22,352 nucleotides of DNA from positions 1 to 22,352 of IMG/VR virus record IMGVR_UViG_3300029286_000263, one strand, 5' to 3'. Both the position numbers and the translations under genes were made by a program. The notes beneath the pieces were generated by a model. The model was not told the origin of the DNA, ran no database searches, and saw only the letters and a program-made list of their open reading frames with translations. Positions 1 to 6,831 of this stretch are shown piece after piece (the first letter of the stretch is position 1; the number at the start of each line of letters is the position of its first letter). This DNA is from a virus.

Positions 1-39
1 GGTAACGGCGGAGGGCAAATGAATTCTTTAGGTAATTAA
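1..39 (+). CDS. C-terminal tail of an upstream gene (partial)
   Basis: Frame 1 is open from the first base to a TAA at 37-39 and reads GNGGGQMNSLGN. It could be the end of a gene that starts outside the window. An ATG at 19 preceded by GGAGGG would otherwise give only a six-residue peptide. Too little is present to assign a function, and the open frame may be chance. Confidence 0.2.
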   Translation, partial: GNGGGQMNSLGN

Positions 40-62
40 ATTTTCGGGAGGGCTTCGTTTCG

Positions 63-1037
63 ATGGACATTCAAGAGTGGGAGGTTAAAAAACTTCGATT
101 GGCCGACTTGATACCCTGGCCGCGGAACCCCCGGAAGATAGGCCGGGAGGCATATGAGAGGCTTAAGGAGCGGATAATCGCCCGCGGCTGCAAATTTAAA
201 TGCCCCTTCTGCCTGCTGAGCGGCCTGAAGGGCTACCGGGAAATTCCGACCGAGCAGGTGGTCGAAAAAATCAGGCAGATACCCCGTGGCAGCATGGCGG
301 CCATATTTGCTCCGGAGAGAACATCTCATTCCGGCTGGAATGAAATCAAGGCCGCGATCCGGGATCAGAGCATCCGGGACTACGGTAGCGACGCCCGGCT
401 GGAAACCCTGGAAAAGGTAGACAGCGATTCTGTAATCATGGGTCTGGAGGGCGTCTCTTATCGTTTGAGAAAATCCATCAGGAAGAATTTTACCGACGAC
501 TTCATCATTGAAAAGATGAAAGATTTTTGTACCTCCGGAAAGCGGCTGAGATTCGGCGCTAAAATCAGTATATATTATATTGCCGACCTGCCCGGAGAAA
601 TCAATGAAGACTATAAAGAATTTCTGGATTTCATCCGCCGGATAGAATCAGAAAACTGGAGTCGGAACCTTTGCCTTGTCCCTGTGCTGAACCCATTAAG
701 CCCCAAACCGTTTACGCAACTGCGGGATGCGGTAATTCACCCGTTTCGAAATTACCCGGCCATTTGGGAGAACATATTGCGAGGCGGGGATAACAACCGA
801 AGGTGGGGCGTTCGCATCAAGGAGTACAAAGTTTGGGGGTGCTTCGAACGAACGGTTGACACAATCGTTCATCGCGGCGGATCGGAGGGGTATCAAATAA
901 TTGGAAAATTAAACGACAAACTTTTGCGTCAGGTTCCCGCCGACTGGGAAAGACAGGTTTTGGTGAGTAAGGAAATCTTAAAAGTTTGCGATAAAATAGG
1001 GTTGACACAAGAAAAATTATTGTACGAATACGATTAA
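63..1037 (+). CDS. Chimeric ParB-like N-terminus / radical SAM protein
   Basis: 324 residues. The ATG at 63 has GGGAGGG at 46-52 as its ribosome site. Residues about 8-37 (LADLIPWPRNPRK, then a helix) look like the opening of a ParB/Srx-type domain, which phages often carry near terminase genes, usually joined to a DNA methyltransferase. The ParB fold stops there, without its later conserved motifs. Next comes IIARGCKFKCPFC, with a canonical CX3CX2C cluster (C43, C47, C50) that would bind a 4Fe-4S centre for S-adenosylmethionine cleavage. GLEGVSYRLRKSI (127-139) and LPGEINEDYKEF (176-187) fit the core of B12-type or MiaB-like radical SAM enzymes. No B12-binding domain is present. The stop abuts the small terminase start, suggesting co-transcription. 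The substrate is unknown; modification of DNA or a virion protein is only a guess. Certain about the cysteine motif; the joint could be natural recombination or an assembly artefact. Confidence 0.7.
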   Translation: MDIQEWEVKKLRLADLIPWPRNPRKIGREAYERLKERIIARGCKFKCPFCLLSGLKGYREIPTEQVVEKIRQIPRGSMAAIFAPERTSHSGWNEIKAAIRDQSIRDYGSDARLETLEKVDSDSVIMGLEGVSYRLRKSIRKNFTDDFIIEKMKDFCTSGKRLRFGAKISIYYIADLPGEINEDYKEFLDFIRRIESENWSRNLCLVPVLNPLSPKPFTQLRDAVIHPFRNYPAIWENILRGGDNNRRWGVRIKEYKVWGCFERTVDTIVHRGGSEGYQIIGKLNDKLLRQVPADWERQVLVSKEILKVCDKIGLTQEKLLYEYD

Positions 1038-1682
1038 ATGGCGACAAATCAAATTAGTGTTGTCGGTGCGTGTGAGAAGGTCTACGGCATTACCCCGCGC
1101 CGCTATCAACAGTTGGCAAAAGAGGGTTTTGTGCCTGCCGGAGTTAAGGGCGAGATAGATTTCATTGCCTCCACGAAAGCGATAATCGAGTATTACCGAA
1201 AAAAAGCAGAGGGGTCGGGAAGCATATCATTAACTGATGAACGGACGCGGCTGACAAAATTACAGGCTGACCTTGTGGAAAGGGAACTACGGGAAAAGGA
1301 TAGCGAGCTGCTTCCCTTTGAGCAAGTCAAGGCGGACTGGCTGCGGTATTGCGGTGCGGTAAAGGCGCGGCTGCTCAACCTCCCGACAAAATATGCCCCG
1401 ATATGTTTTGGCAAAACGATAGCCGAAATCAAAGAAACAATCGAGGGTGGAATTCACCAGGCGTTAGCGGAATTGGTACAATTAAAATATGACGAGCAAT
1501 CAAAGACTGTGGTCCGAGGTGGCGAGCATCTTCACCCCGCCGTCAAAAATGACGGTAAGCGAATGGGCGGACGCCGAAAGAGTATTAAGCCCAGAATCAA
1601 GCGCGGAGCCGGGAAAGTGGCTGACAATCCGGGCACCGTATCAAAAGGGGATGATGGACGCCTTCAACGATCCGCTGATTGA
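1038..1682 (+). CDS. Terminase small subunit (Nu1-like)
   Basis: 214 residues; the ATG follows directly on the previous TAA. The N-terminus (ACEKVYGITPRRYQQLAKEG, about 11-30) is a winged-helix DNA-binding segment as in lambda Nu1, followed by a basic recognition region and a long helical stretch (LTDERTRLTKLQADLVEREL, then a charged segment) typical of the family's oligomerisation part. WLRYCGAVKARLLNLPTKYAP (split by family as W-L-R-Y...K-Y-A-P, about 101-121) is a recurrent feature of these proteins. The role would be recognition of the packaging site and recruitment of the large subunit. The conserved part ends near residue 155; the last 60 or so residues are very basic and low in complexity and are read from DNA that also encodes the start of the large subunit in another frame, so this tail may be poorly constrained. 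Confidence 0.85.
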   Translation: MATNQISVVGACEKVYGITPRRYQQLAKEGFVPAGVKGEIDFIASTKAIIEYYRKKAEGSGSISLTDERTRLTKLQADLVERELREKDSELLPFEQVKADWLRYCGAVKARLLNLPTKYAPICFGKTIAEIKETIEGGIHQALAELVQLKYDEQSKTVVRGGEHLHPAVKNDGKRMGGRRKSIKPRIKRGAGKVADNPGTVSKGDDGRLQRSAD

Positions 1683-4497
1683 AATGGTGGTGTTGATGAC
1701 CAGCTCACAAATCGGGAAAGCACTGGCTATTGATACGCCGTTACCTACACCAAGCGGGTGGAAGGTAATGGCTGATATACAAATCGGGGATTTACTTTTT
1801 GACCAAAACGGCAATCAATGTGAAGTTACTTTTGCAACAGATATTATGTTTGATAGGCCGTGCTATTCTGTGCGATTTTCGGATGGGAGTGAAATTATTG
1901 CAGATGCCGAACATCAATGGTGTGTTGAGTCGGAATTAAAAATAATTCCCGCAATTCGTTCTCTTCGTGGAACCGGCAAGGGTTGTGGTAATAAGGGTTG
2001 GTTAAGTAAAGGAATTTCGTGTGGTATTCTTATGACAGAACAAATAAAAGAAACCTTACATTGTTGGAAAAACAGAAATACGTATGCTGTGCCAGTTGCC
2101 AAAATGCTTCAAATATCGGGTAGAGAACTTCCGATAGATCCATACGCACTCGGTGTTTGGTTGGGAGATGGACATTCTTATTCTCCACAAATTTCGTGTT
2201 CAGAAAAAGATATTGAAGTCGTCGATTATTTGCGTTCTTGTGGTTTAATAGTAGAAATTCGCAATGAGAAAACCTGTAAAAATCTCAAATTAAAATTACC
2301 AGAAAAAGAAAACGGATCATTAAGTTGTAGGTTGCGAGAGATGAAACTTTTGCGTGGAAGTAGTAGCACCGACAAGAACAACAGAAAACACATACCACAC
2401 GAATATCTTTGGGCGGGAACCAAACAACGGCTTTCTTTATTGCAGGGTTTAATGGATACAGACGGAAGCATATCGGAAAATGGGAGGTGTGAGTTTTCAA
2501 CCACATCAAAAGAAATTGCTGATGGTGTTGATGTTTTATTGTCTTCGTTAGGAATTAAGCACACAATAAAAACAAAAATTCCAACCTGCACATATAAAGG
2601 GGAAAAAGTGATTGGTAAAAAAGCATACAGGTTTTCATTTTTGGTGTATAACGAAATCCCGATTTTCAGACTTAAAAGAAAACTTGGAAAATTACCATCA
2701 AGAGAAGGCAGAATAACCACCGAAACAGAAAGACGAAGAATCATTAAAGTAGAAAAAGTAAAATCAGTTCCAGTTAGGTGTATCCAGGTAAACAGTGAAT
2801 CTCATTTATATTTAGCTGGCAAGCAAATGATACCAACACATAATACCGAATGCCTGAACAATATGCTGGGTTATGTCATTGATAAGGAACCATCGCCCAT
2901 TTTAATTGTTTACCCAACCCTCGAAATGGGGCAGGCGTGGAGCAAGGACAGACTATCGCCGATGCTCCGGGATACGGGCTGTATTCAGCGAAAAGTGTCG
3001 GACGTTGCCAGCCGGGAATCAGAAAATACTATCATGCATAAAGGCTTCGACGGAGGGCATCTTACAATATCCGGCGCAAACTCCGCGGCTTCGCTTGCCT
3101 CCCGGCCGGTCAGGGTGGTTTTGTGTGACGAGGTTGACCGCTATCCGGTTACAGCCGGCACGGAAGGCGATCCGGTCAGGTTGGCTTTCAAGCGGTGTGC
3201 CACATTCTGGAACCGGAAGAAGTTGGTTACATCCACTCCGACTGTCCGCGGCATCAGCCGGATTGAGCGGTTCTGGGATGAATCTGATAAGCGGCTGTTT
3301 TACGTTCCCTGCCCGCATTGTGATGTCTACCAAGTTTTAAGCTGGAAAAATGTGCGGTGGCCGAAAGCAGAGGATGGGTCGTATCAAACAGACAAGGCGT
3401 GTTACATCTGCGAGTTTTGCCAAAAGCCGATTACGGATGGCGACAAGCCCGGCAGTCTGGCAAAAGGTGAATGGCGTAAAACGGCGCAATCAAAAGGAGT
3501 CGCCGGTTTTCACATAAACGAATTATATTCGCCGTGGGTTTCGTTCCGGGAAATGGCTGAAGATTTTTTGGAGGCGAAGAAATCACCGGACACCTTGCAG
3601 GTATTCATCAACACCTCGCTTGGCGAGGTCTGGGACGAGTCCGGAGAGACAATCAGCGATGAAGGGCTGATGGCCAGGCGGGAGCAGTATTATGCCGAAA
3701 TACCGGAAGAAGTTGTTGTTTTGACCTGCGGTGTGGACGTTCAGGATGACCGCATTGAGGCGGAAGTTGTCGGCTGGGGGCCGGGCGAGGAGTCCTGGAA
3801 TGTAGTCAGCCAGATGTTTCACGGAGATCCAGCCAAGCCGGAAGTCTGGCAAGACCTCGATTTGTTTCTGCAAAAGGATTTCCAGCATGAGGTCGGCTGT
3901 AAATTAAAAATTGCCTGTACCTGCATCGACTCCGGCGGTCATCATACCCAGGCGGTTTATTCTTTCGTAAAGCAACGGCAGCACCGCAGGATATTTGCCG
4001 TCAAAGGTAGCAATCAGCCCGGGCGTCCAATCGTCGGCCGCTACACCACCGGGAATAATATGCGAGTCAAACTATTCCCAATTGGCACAGATACGGCAAA
4101 GGAGCTGGTCTATGGCCGGCTGAAGATAGAGAGTCCCGGACCATCTTTCTGTCATTTCCCAATTGACCGGGACATGGAATACTTTAAGCAACTCACCGCG
4201 GAGAAGATGGTGCAAAAGTTTTCGATGGGTAAGTTGACCCGAAAATGGGTGGCGGTCAGAAAGCGCAATGAAGCGCTGGATATGCGGATTTACGCCACGG
4301 CCGCGCTGTATATTCTCAATCCAGATTTTGATGTATTGAGCCAAATCATCAAAGAGCAAGCGGAAGAAATAGAAGCGCACGGCAATACGCCGCAGCCGGA
4401 GACTGAATTAAAGACTGCGGATGACGGCCAGCGCGAGTCTGTTGACCGGGTAAGGCAACGCCGCCACAATGCGTCTTTCACCCGCGGCTGGCGGTAG
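1489..4497 (+). CDS. Terminase large subunit (GpA family) interrupted by an intein
   Basis: 1002 residues, of which 78-452 are an intein, leaving a 627-residue extein, close to lambda GpA size. It is the ATP-driven motor and nuclease that packages and cuts concatemeric DNA. The N-terminus (LWSEVASIF, MTVSEWADAERVLSP, RAPYQKGMMDAF) is typical of the GpA family and supports the ATG at 1489 inside the small-subunit gene. Walker A is SSQIGK/TE, restored only after splicing. Walker B is VVLCDEVDRY (543-552), followed by a coupling-type VTSTPT (580-585). A zinc-ribbon-like set, CPHC (608-611) and CYICEFC (638-644), follows. The nuclease domain begins near CGVDVQDDRIEAEVVGWG with later acidic residues such as CIDSGG. 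The C-terminus is basic. Without splicing the ATPase loop would be broken, so activity should depend on the intein. No strong ribosome site precedes the ATG, so translation may be coupled to the small-subunit gene. Confidence 0.95.
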   Translation: MTSNQRLWSEVASIFTPPSKMTVSEWADAERVLSPESSAEPGKWLTIRAPYQKGMMDAFNDPLIEMVVLMTSSQIGKALAIDTPLPTPSGWKVMADIQIGDLLFDQNGNQCEVTFATDIMFDRPCYSVRFSDGSEIIADAEHQWCVESELKIIPAIRSLRGTGKGCGNKGWLSKGISCGILMTEQIKETLHCWKNRNTYAVPVAKMLQISGRELPIDPYALGVWLGDGHSYSPQISCSEKDIEVVDYLRSCGLIVEIRNEKTCKNLKLKLPEKENGSLSCRLREMKLLRGSSSTDKNNRKHIPHEYLWAGTKQRLSLLQGLMDTDGSISENGRCEFSTTSKEIADGVDVLLSSLGIKHTIKTKIPTCTYKGEKVIGKKAYRFSFLVYNEIPIFRLKRKLGKLPSREGRITTETERRRIIKVEKVKSVPVRCIQVNSESHLYLAGKQMIPTHNTECLNNMLGYVIDKEPSPILIVYPTLEMGQAWSKDRLSPMLRDTGCIQRKVSDVASRESENTIMHKGFDGGHLTISGANSAASLASRPVRVVLCDEVDRYPVTAGTEGDPVRLAFKRCATFWNRKKLVTSTPTVRGISRIERFWDESDKRLFYVPCPHCDVYQVLSWKNVRWPKAEDGSYQTDKACYICEFCQKPITDGDKPGSLAKGEWRKTAQSKGVAGFHINELYSPWVSFREMAEDFLEAKKSPDTLQVFINTSLGEVWDESGETISDEGLMARREQYYAEIPEEVVVLTCGVDVQDDRIEAEVVGWGPGEESWNVVSQMFHGDPAKPEVWQDLDLFLQKDFQHEVGCKLKIACTCIDSGGHHTQAVYSFVKQRQHRRIFAVKGSNQPGRPIVGRYTTGNNMRVKLFPIGTDTAKELVYGRLKIESPGPSFCHFPIDRDMEYFKQLTAEKMVQKFSMGKLTRKWVAVRKRNEALDMRIYATAALYILNPDFDVLSQIIKEQAEEIEAHGNTPQPETELKTADDGQRESVDRVRQRRHNASFTRGWR
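1720..2844 (+). mobile_element. Intein with LAGLIDADG homing endonuclease, class 3 signature
   Basis: 375 residues inserted between Lys77 and Thr453 of the terminase. It starts ALAIDTPLPTPSGW, with Ala where most inteins have Cys or Ser, and ends IPTHN followed by Thr. Block B reads GSEIIADAEHQW, giving His at intein residue 65 and Trp at 67 (B12). Block F reads VRCIQV, with Cys354 where class 1 inteins usually have Asp. Block G has Thr373-His374-Asn375. Trp, Cys and Thr together are the WCT triplet that defines class 3 inteins, where the block F Cys is the first nucleophile. Two dodecapeptide motifs, ALGVWLGDG (143-151) and LQGLMDTDG (241-249), mark an apparently intact DOD homing endonuclease. 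The DNA is plainly richer in A and T than the flanking extein, consistent with recent arrival. The extein reads through cleanly once it is removed. Confidence 0.95.
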
Positions 4498-4532
4498 TTG
4501 CCAGGCACTTGACAAAGGAAAAGTCGGGGGTT

Positions 4533-4739
4533 ATGATAAAAGTAGCCAACATCGAATTGTCAGGAGATGCGATTAAAGACCTGCCGCCGGATAAGGTGAA
4601 CGACATCCTTTGGGCGGTCTCGAAAATGATACGATTTGCGAAAGAAGAATTTATCGGCAACGTTCAATTCAATTTCTACAAAGGCGGAATTACAAACGCC
4701 AACAATTCATATAGCGATAAACCGGAGCATAGGACGTAA
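4533..4739 (+). CDS. Small protein of unknown function between terminase and connector genes
   Basis: 68 residues from the ATG at 4533 (MIKVANIELSGDAIK), chosen over a TTG at 4509 because AAAGGA lies upstream at 4514-4519 and the first residues of the longer form look unstructured. The protein has a short beta-like start, a helix (PDKVNDILWAVSKMIRFAKE) and a polar tail. Its place matches lambda gpW, and its length is the same, but I see no clear gpW sequence pattern, and a better gpW-like domain occurs at the end of the protein at 6256. It is the last gene before a strong terminator. Function unknown. Confidence 0.55.
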   Translation: MIKVANIELSGDAIKDLPPDKVNDILWAVSKMIRFAKEEFIGNVQFNFYKGGITNANNSYSDKPEHRT

Positions 4740-4787
4740 AAAATAACCAGAATCTAATTTAAGCGGTCGGGACACTGGTAAAAAACC

Positions 4788-4829
4788 AAGCCCACTTTGC
4801 GGCATAACGCCGTAGAGTGGGCTTTTTTT
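4788..4829 (+). terminator. Strong intrinsic terminator
   Basis: AAGCCCACTTTGCGGC (4788-4803) pairs with 4809-4824 to form an uninterrupted 16-bp stem with two G-U pairs and a five-base loop ATAAC, followed directly by a run of T to 4829. This is a textbook Rho-independent terminator on the + strand, placed 24 bases before the next gene's ATG, within the late gene cluster. Confidence 0.9.
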
Positions 4830-4852
4830 ATTGCTAAAACGGAGGCAGAGGA

Positions 4853-6247
4853 ATGAAAAGGATATTCTGGTCATTAAGTGCAATTCTGTTGTTTTACGGC
4901 ATTGGTGCGGCGGCCACAATCTACCAGACGATACCCACCCCGAAAATTACCTATTCCGATTATGTCGGTCTCAAGGTGGCAAGTGATGAGACGTTGGTGG
5001 ACACCACAATTCTGGACAGTGGTTTAACCCGGCAGGTAAGCGTCGTGGGTAAAAGCAACGTGGCGGTCCAGGTTCAAGGCACGTGGTCAGGCACCCTTTT
5101 GTTTGAGGGCAGCAATTCGGACACCCCAACCGCCGCCCCGACCTTTGTTTCCCTGTATGCCATTGAACCCAATGACGGCACGGTAGCCACCAGCACAACC
5201 GACAATGGCGTATTTATTGTTTCGGTCGGCGGGTTGAAAACTTTCCGGGTGCGTTCTGAAACATCCGCCTGGACGGGTAAGGCAACGGTTAAGATGCAGA
5301 CTTCGGAGGGCGCCTATCGGCCAACCACACAAGCCGTTTCAGGCACCGTTACCGTAACCCCGTCCGGCACACAGGCAGTCAGTAACCAGGCATTGACAGA
5401 CGCGCAGGATACCAACACCGGAATTTTTATCAAACAAAAATCCAGCGAAGTTTTTGAGGTAAACGATAATAATAGCTCCTTGACCGTGGACAATCAAACC
5501 CTGACAGATGGCGCGGATTTGAATACTGGCATTGTTGTGCGCCCATCTACCGCCGCGTCCTGGGGTGTTACCGGCACCTTCTGGCAGTCAACGCAGCCGG
5601 TAAGTCTGGCCGATGCACAAAGTAACGACACCGGCATTTATACCCGCCCAAAATCCGGTCAAACCTGGCCGGTCTCTAATCAGACGCTGACGGACGGCGC
5701 AGACTTAAATACCGGCATCGTGATTCGGCCGGCAACTGGCGCAGAATTCACCATATCCGGGACGGTTCAAGCCGACACCGTGATAGTGGACAGTCCGCTC
5801 GGTGTTGATATTCACTCAATGCCAGCTATTACCGGAGCCGTAACCGTAAGCGGAAGTGTCAACGTGGACTCACCGCTGGTGGTAGACGTCCACACAATGC
5901 CGACGACAACCGTCACCGGAGCTGTTACCGTATCTGGCACAGCCACAACCACACCTGTCGCCGTACTGAGTGAGGTTTGTTATAGCGATACCGCTAAACA
6001 GATAAAGGGTTCCGCCGGCACAGTTTATGCCATTTTGGTATCCGGGGTTGGCGTAACCGCCGGGGACACGGTGATGATTAAAAACAGCACAGATAATTCT
6101 GGCACGTCTTTAATTACCATTGTGGCTGACGCCGTAAATGGCACGTGGGCGTTCTATCCATCTGTTGGAATTACTTATACTGCGGGCATTTACTTTGATG
6201 TTTCCATAACAGGCGGAGATTTCACGGCAACGGTAGTTTATCAATAG
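4853..6247 (+). CDS. Repeat-rich beta-structured protein with signal peptide, probable virion surface protein
   Basis: 464 residues. The ATG follows GGAGGCAGAGGA, a good ribosome site. The N-terminus (MKRIFWSLSAILLFYGIGAA, then ATIYQ) has a basic start, a hydrophobic core and small residues before a plausible signal-peptidase site near residue 21. Residues about 50-150 (VAVQVQGTWSGTLLFEGSNS) look like the beta-sandwich often seen in phage structural proteins. Four imperfect repeats of about 30 residues follow (for example NQTLTDGADLNTGIVVRP), then two copies of a VDSPLxVDxHxMP...TGAVTVSG unit, then a globular C-terminus (VYAILVSGVGVTAGDTVMIK). No catalytic motif is visible. It sits between the packaging genes and the portal, just after a strong terminator, so it may be expressed separately. 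A Sec signal is unusual for a virion protein; export to the cell surface is an alternative. Function inferred only from architecture. Confidence 0.7.
   Translation: MKRIFWSLSAILLFYGIGAAATIYQTIPTPKITYSDYVGLKVASDETLVDTTILDSGLTRQVSVVGKSNVAVQVQGTWSGTLLFEGSNSDTPTAAPTFVSLYAIEPNDGTVATSTTDNGVFIVSVGGLKTFRVRSETSAWTGKATVKMQTSEGAYRPTTQAVSGTVTVTPSGTQAVSNQALTDAQDTNTGIFIKQKSSEVFEVNDNNSSLTVDNQTLTDGADLNTGIVVRPSTAASWGVTGTFWQSTQPVSLADAQSNDTGIYTRPKSGQTWPVSNQTLTDGADLNTGIVIRPATGAEFTISGTVQADTVIVDSPLGVDIHSMPAITGAVTVSGSVNVDSPLVVDVHTMPTTTVTGAVTVSGTATTTPVAVLSEVCYSDTAKQIKGSAGTVYAILVSGVGVTAGDTVMIKNSTDNSGTSLITIVADAVNGTWAFYPSVGITYTAGIYFDVSITGGDFTATVVYQ
5374..5760 (+). repeat. Four imperfect ~95-nt coding repeats
   Basis: Within the gene at 4853, units begin near 5374, 5485, 5590 and 5672 and share the pattern NQTLTDGADLNTGIxxRP...W/F-x-V. 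The second and fourth are most alike (TDGADLNTGIV in both), while the DNA has diverged mainly at third codon positions. This indicates old duplication kept under protein-level selection. Confidence 0.75.
5786..5942 (+). repeat. Two tandem ~75-nt coding repeats
   Basis: Copies begin at 5786 and 5864 and encode VDSPLGVDIHSMP...TGAVTVSG and VDSPLVVDVHTMP...TGAVTVSG. Synonymous differences dominate, as in the preceding repeat set of the same gene. Confidence 0.75.
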
Positions 6248-6255
6248 GGAAAATT

Positions 6256-6831
6256 ATGAGCGTGACTATTCCAGAAGGCGAACCGCTTACCATTATAGCG
6301 GGTGACTATATTCAGTGGTATCGGACTGATTTATCCGACTATCCGTCAAGCGAATATACCCTGAAATATATGATTTACAACACCTCGAAATCATACGAAG
6401 TCACCGCGGCTGCATACGGAAGTCAGTATTTAGTCACCATTGCGACGACCACTTCCGATGACTATACGGCCGGCTCCTATAAATGGGACGCCTATGTCAG
6501 TAAAACCGGAGTCCGCTATAAAGTGGATACTGGATATATCACGGTTAAACAGGACACCGGAGCATTAACTGGCGGGACAGGGTACGACTATTCCTCGACC
6601 GTCAAGACGATTTTTGACGCGATTGAGGCCGTCATTCAGGGCAGGGCAAGCAAGGACCAGGAAGAATTTGCGATAGCCGGCCGGAGCCTGAAACGGACGC
6701 CGATTGCCGACCTTCTGAAATTAAGGAACTTTTATAAGGCGGAATACGAACAAGAATTGAGAGCCGAAGCCATTGATTTAGGCGACCAGCCAAGCGGCAA
6801 GGTGCGCGTTAGATTTGTGGGGCCGAGATGA
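6256..6831 (+). CDS. Head-tail connector-type protein: beta N-domain plus gpW-like C-domain
   Basis: 191 residues. Residues 1-100 form a beta-rich domain (PLTIIAGDYIQWYRTDLSDY, GSYKWDAYVSK, VDTGYITVKQD). After a Gly-rich hinge (101-111) comes a helical part: KTIFDAIEAVIQGR, AGRSLKRTPIADLLKLRNFY and KVRVRF. The helix-hairpin-helix pattern ending in 'DLLKLR' is that of the gpW-like connector domain, in lambda a small separate protein stopping DNA leakage after packaging. The two-domain form is common just before portal genes in prophages as far as I recall. Its stop overlaps the portal start by four bases (ATGA), so translation is probably coupled. Family known from pattern; exact role inferred. 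Confidence 0.65.
   Translation: MSVTIPEGEPLTIIAGDYIQWYRTDLSDYPSSEYTLKYMIYNTSKSYEVTAAAYGSQYLVTIATTTSDDYTAGSYKWDAYVSKTGVRYKVDTGYITVKQDTGALTGGTGYDYSSTVKTIFDAIEAVIQGRASKDQEEFAIAGRSLKRTPIADLLKLRNFYKAEYEQELRAEAIDLGDQPSGKVRVRFVGPR

Noticed and set aside
1003-1035. TTGACA at 1003 as a promoter -35 box before the small terminase gene
   Set aside because: No convincing -10 box at 16-18 bases, and the sequence is explained by coding for LTQEKLLYEYD.
2226-2744. 172-codon open frame on the minus strand inside the intein
   Set aside because: It lies opposite the conserved endonuclease part of the intein, has no ribosome site and its product is low-complexity; it is explained by the plus-strand coding bias.
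5374-5760. CRISPR array
   Set aside because: Repeats are coding, in frame, diverged at third positions and without unique spacers of constant size.
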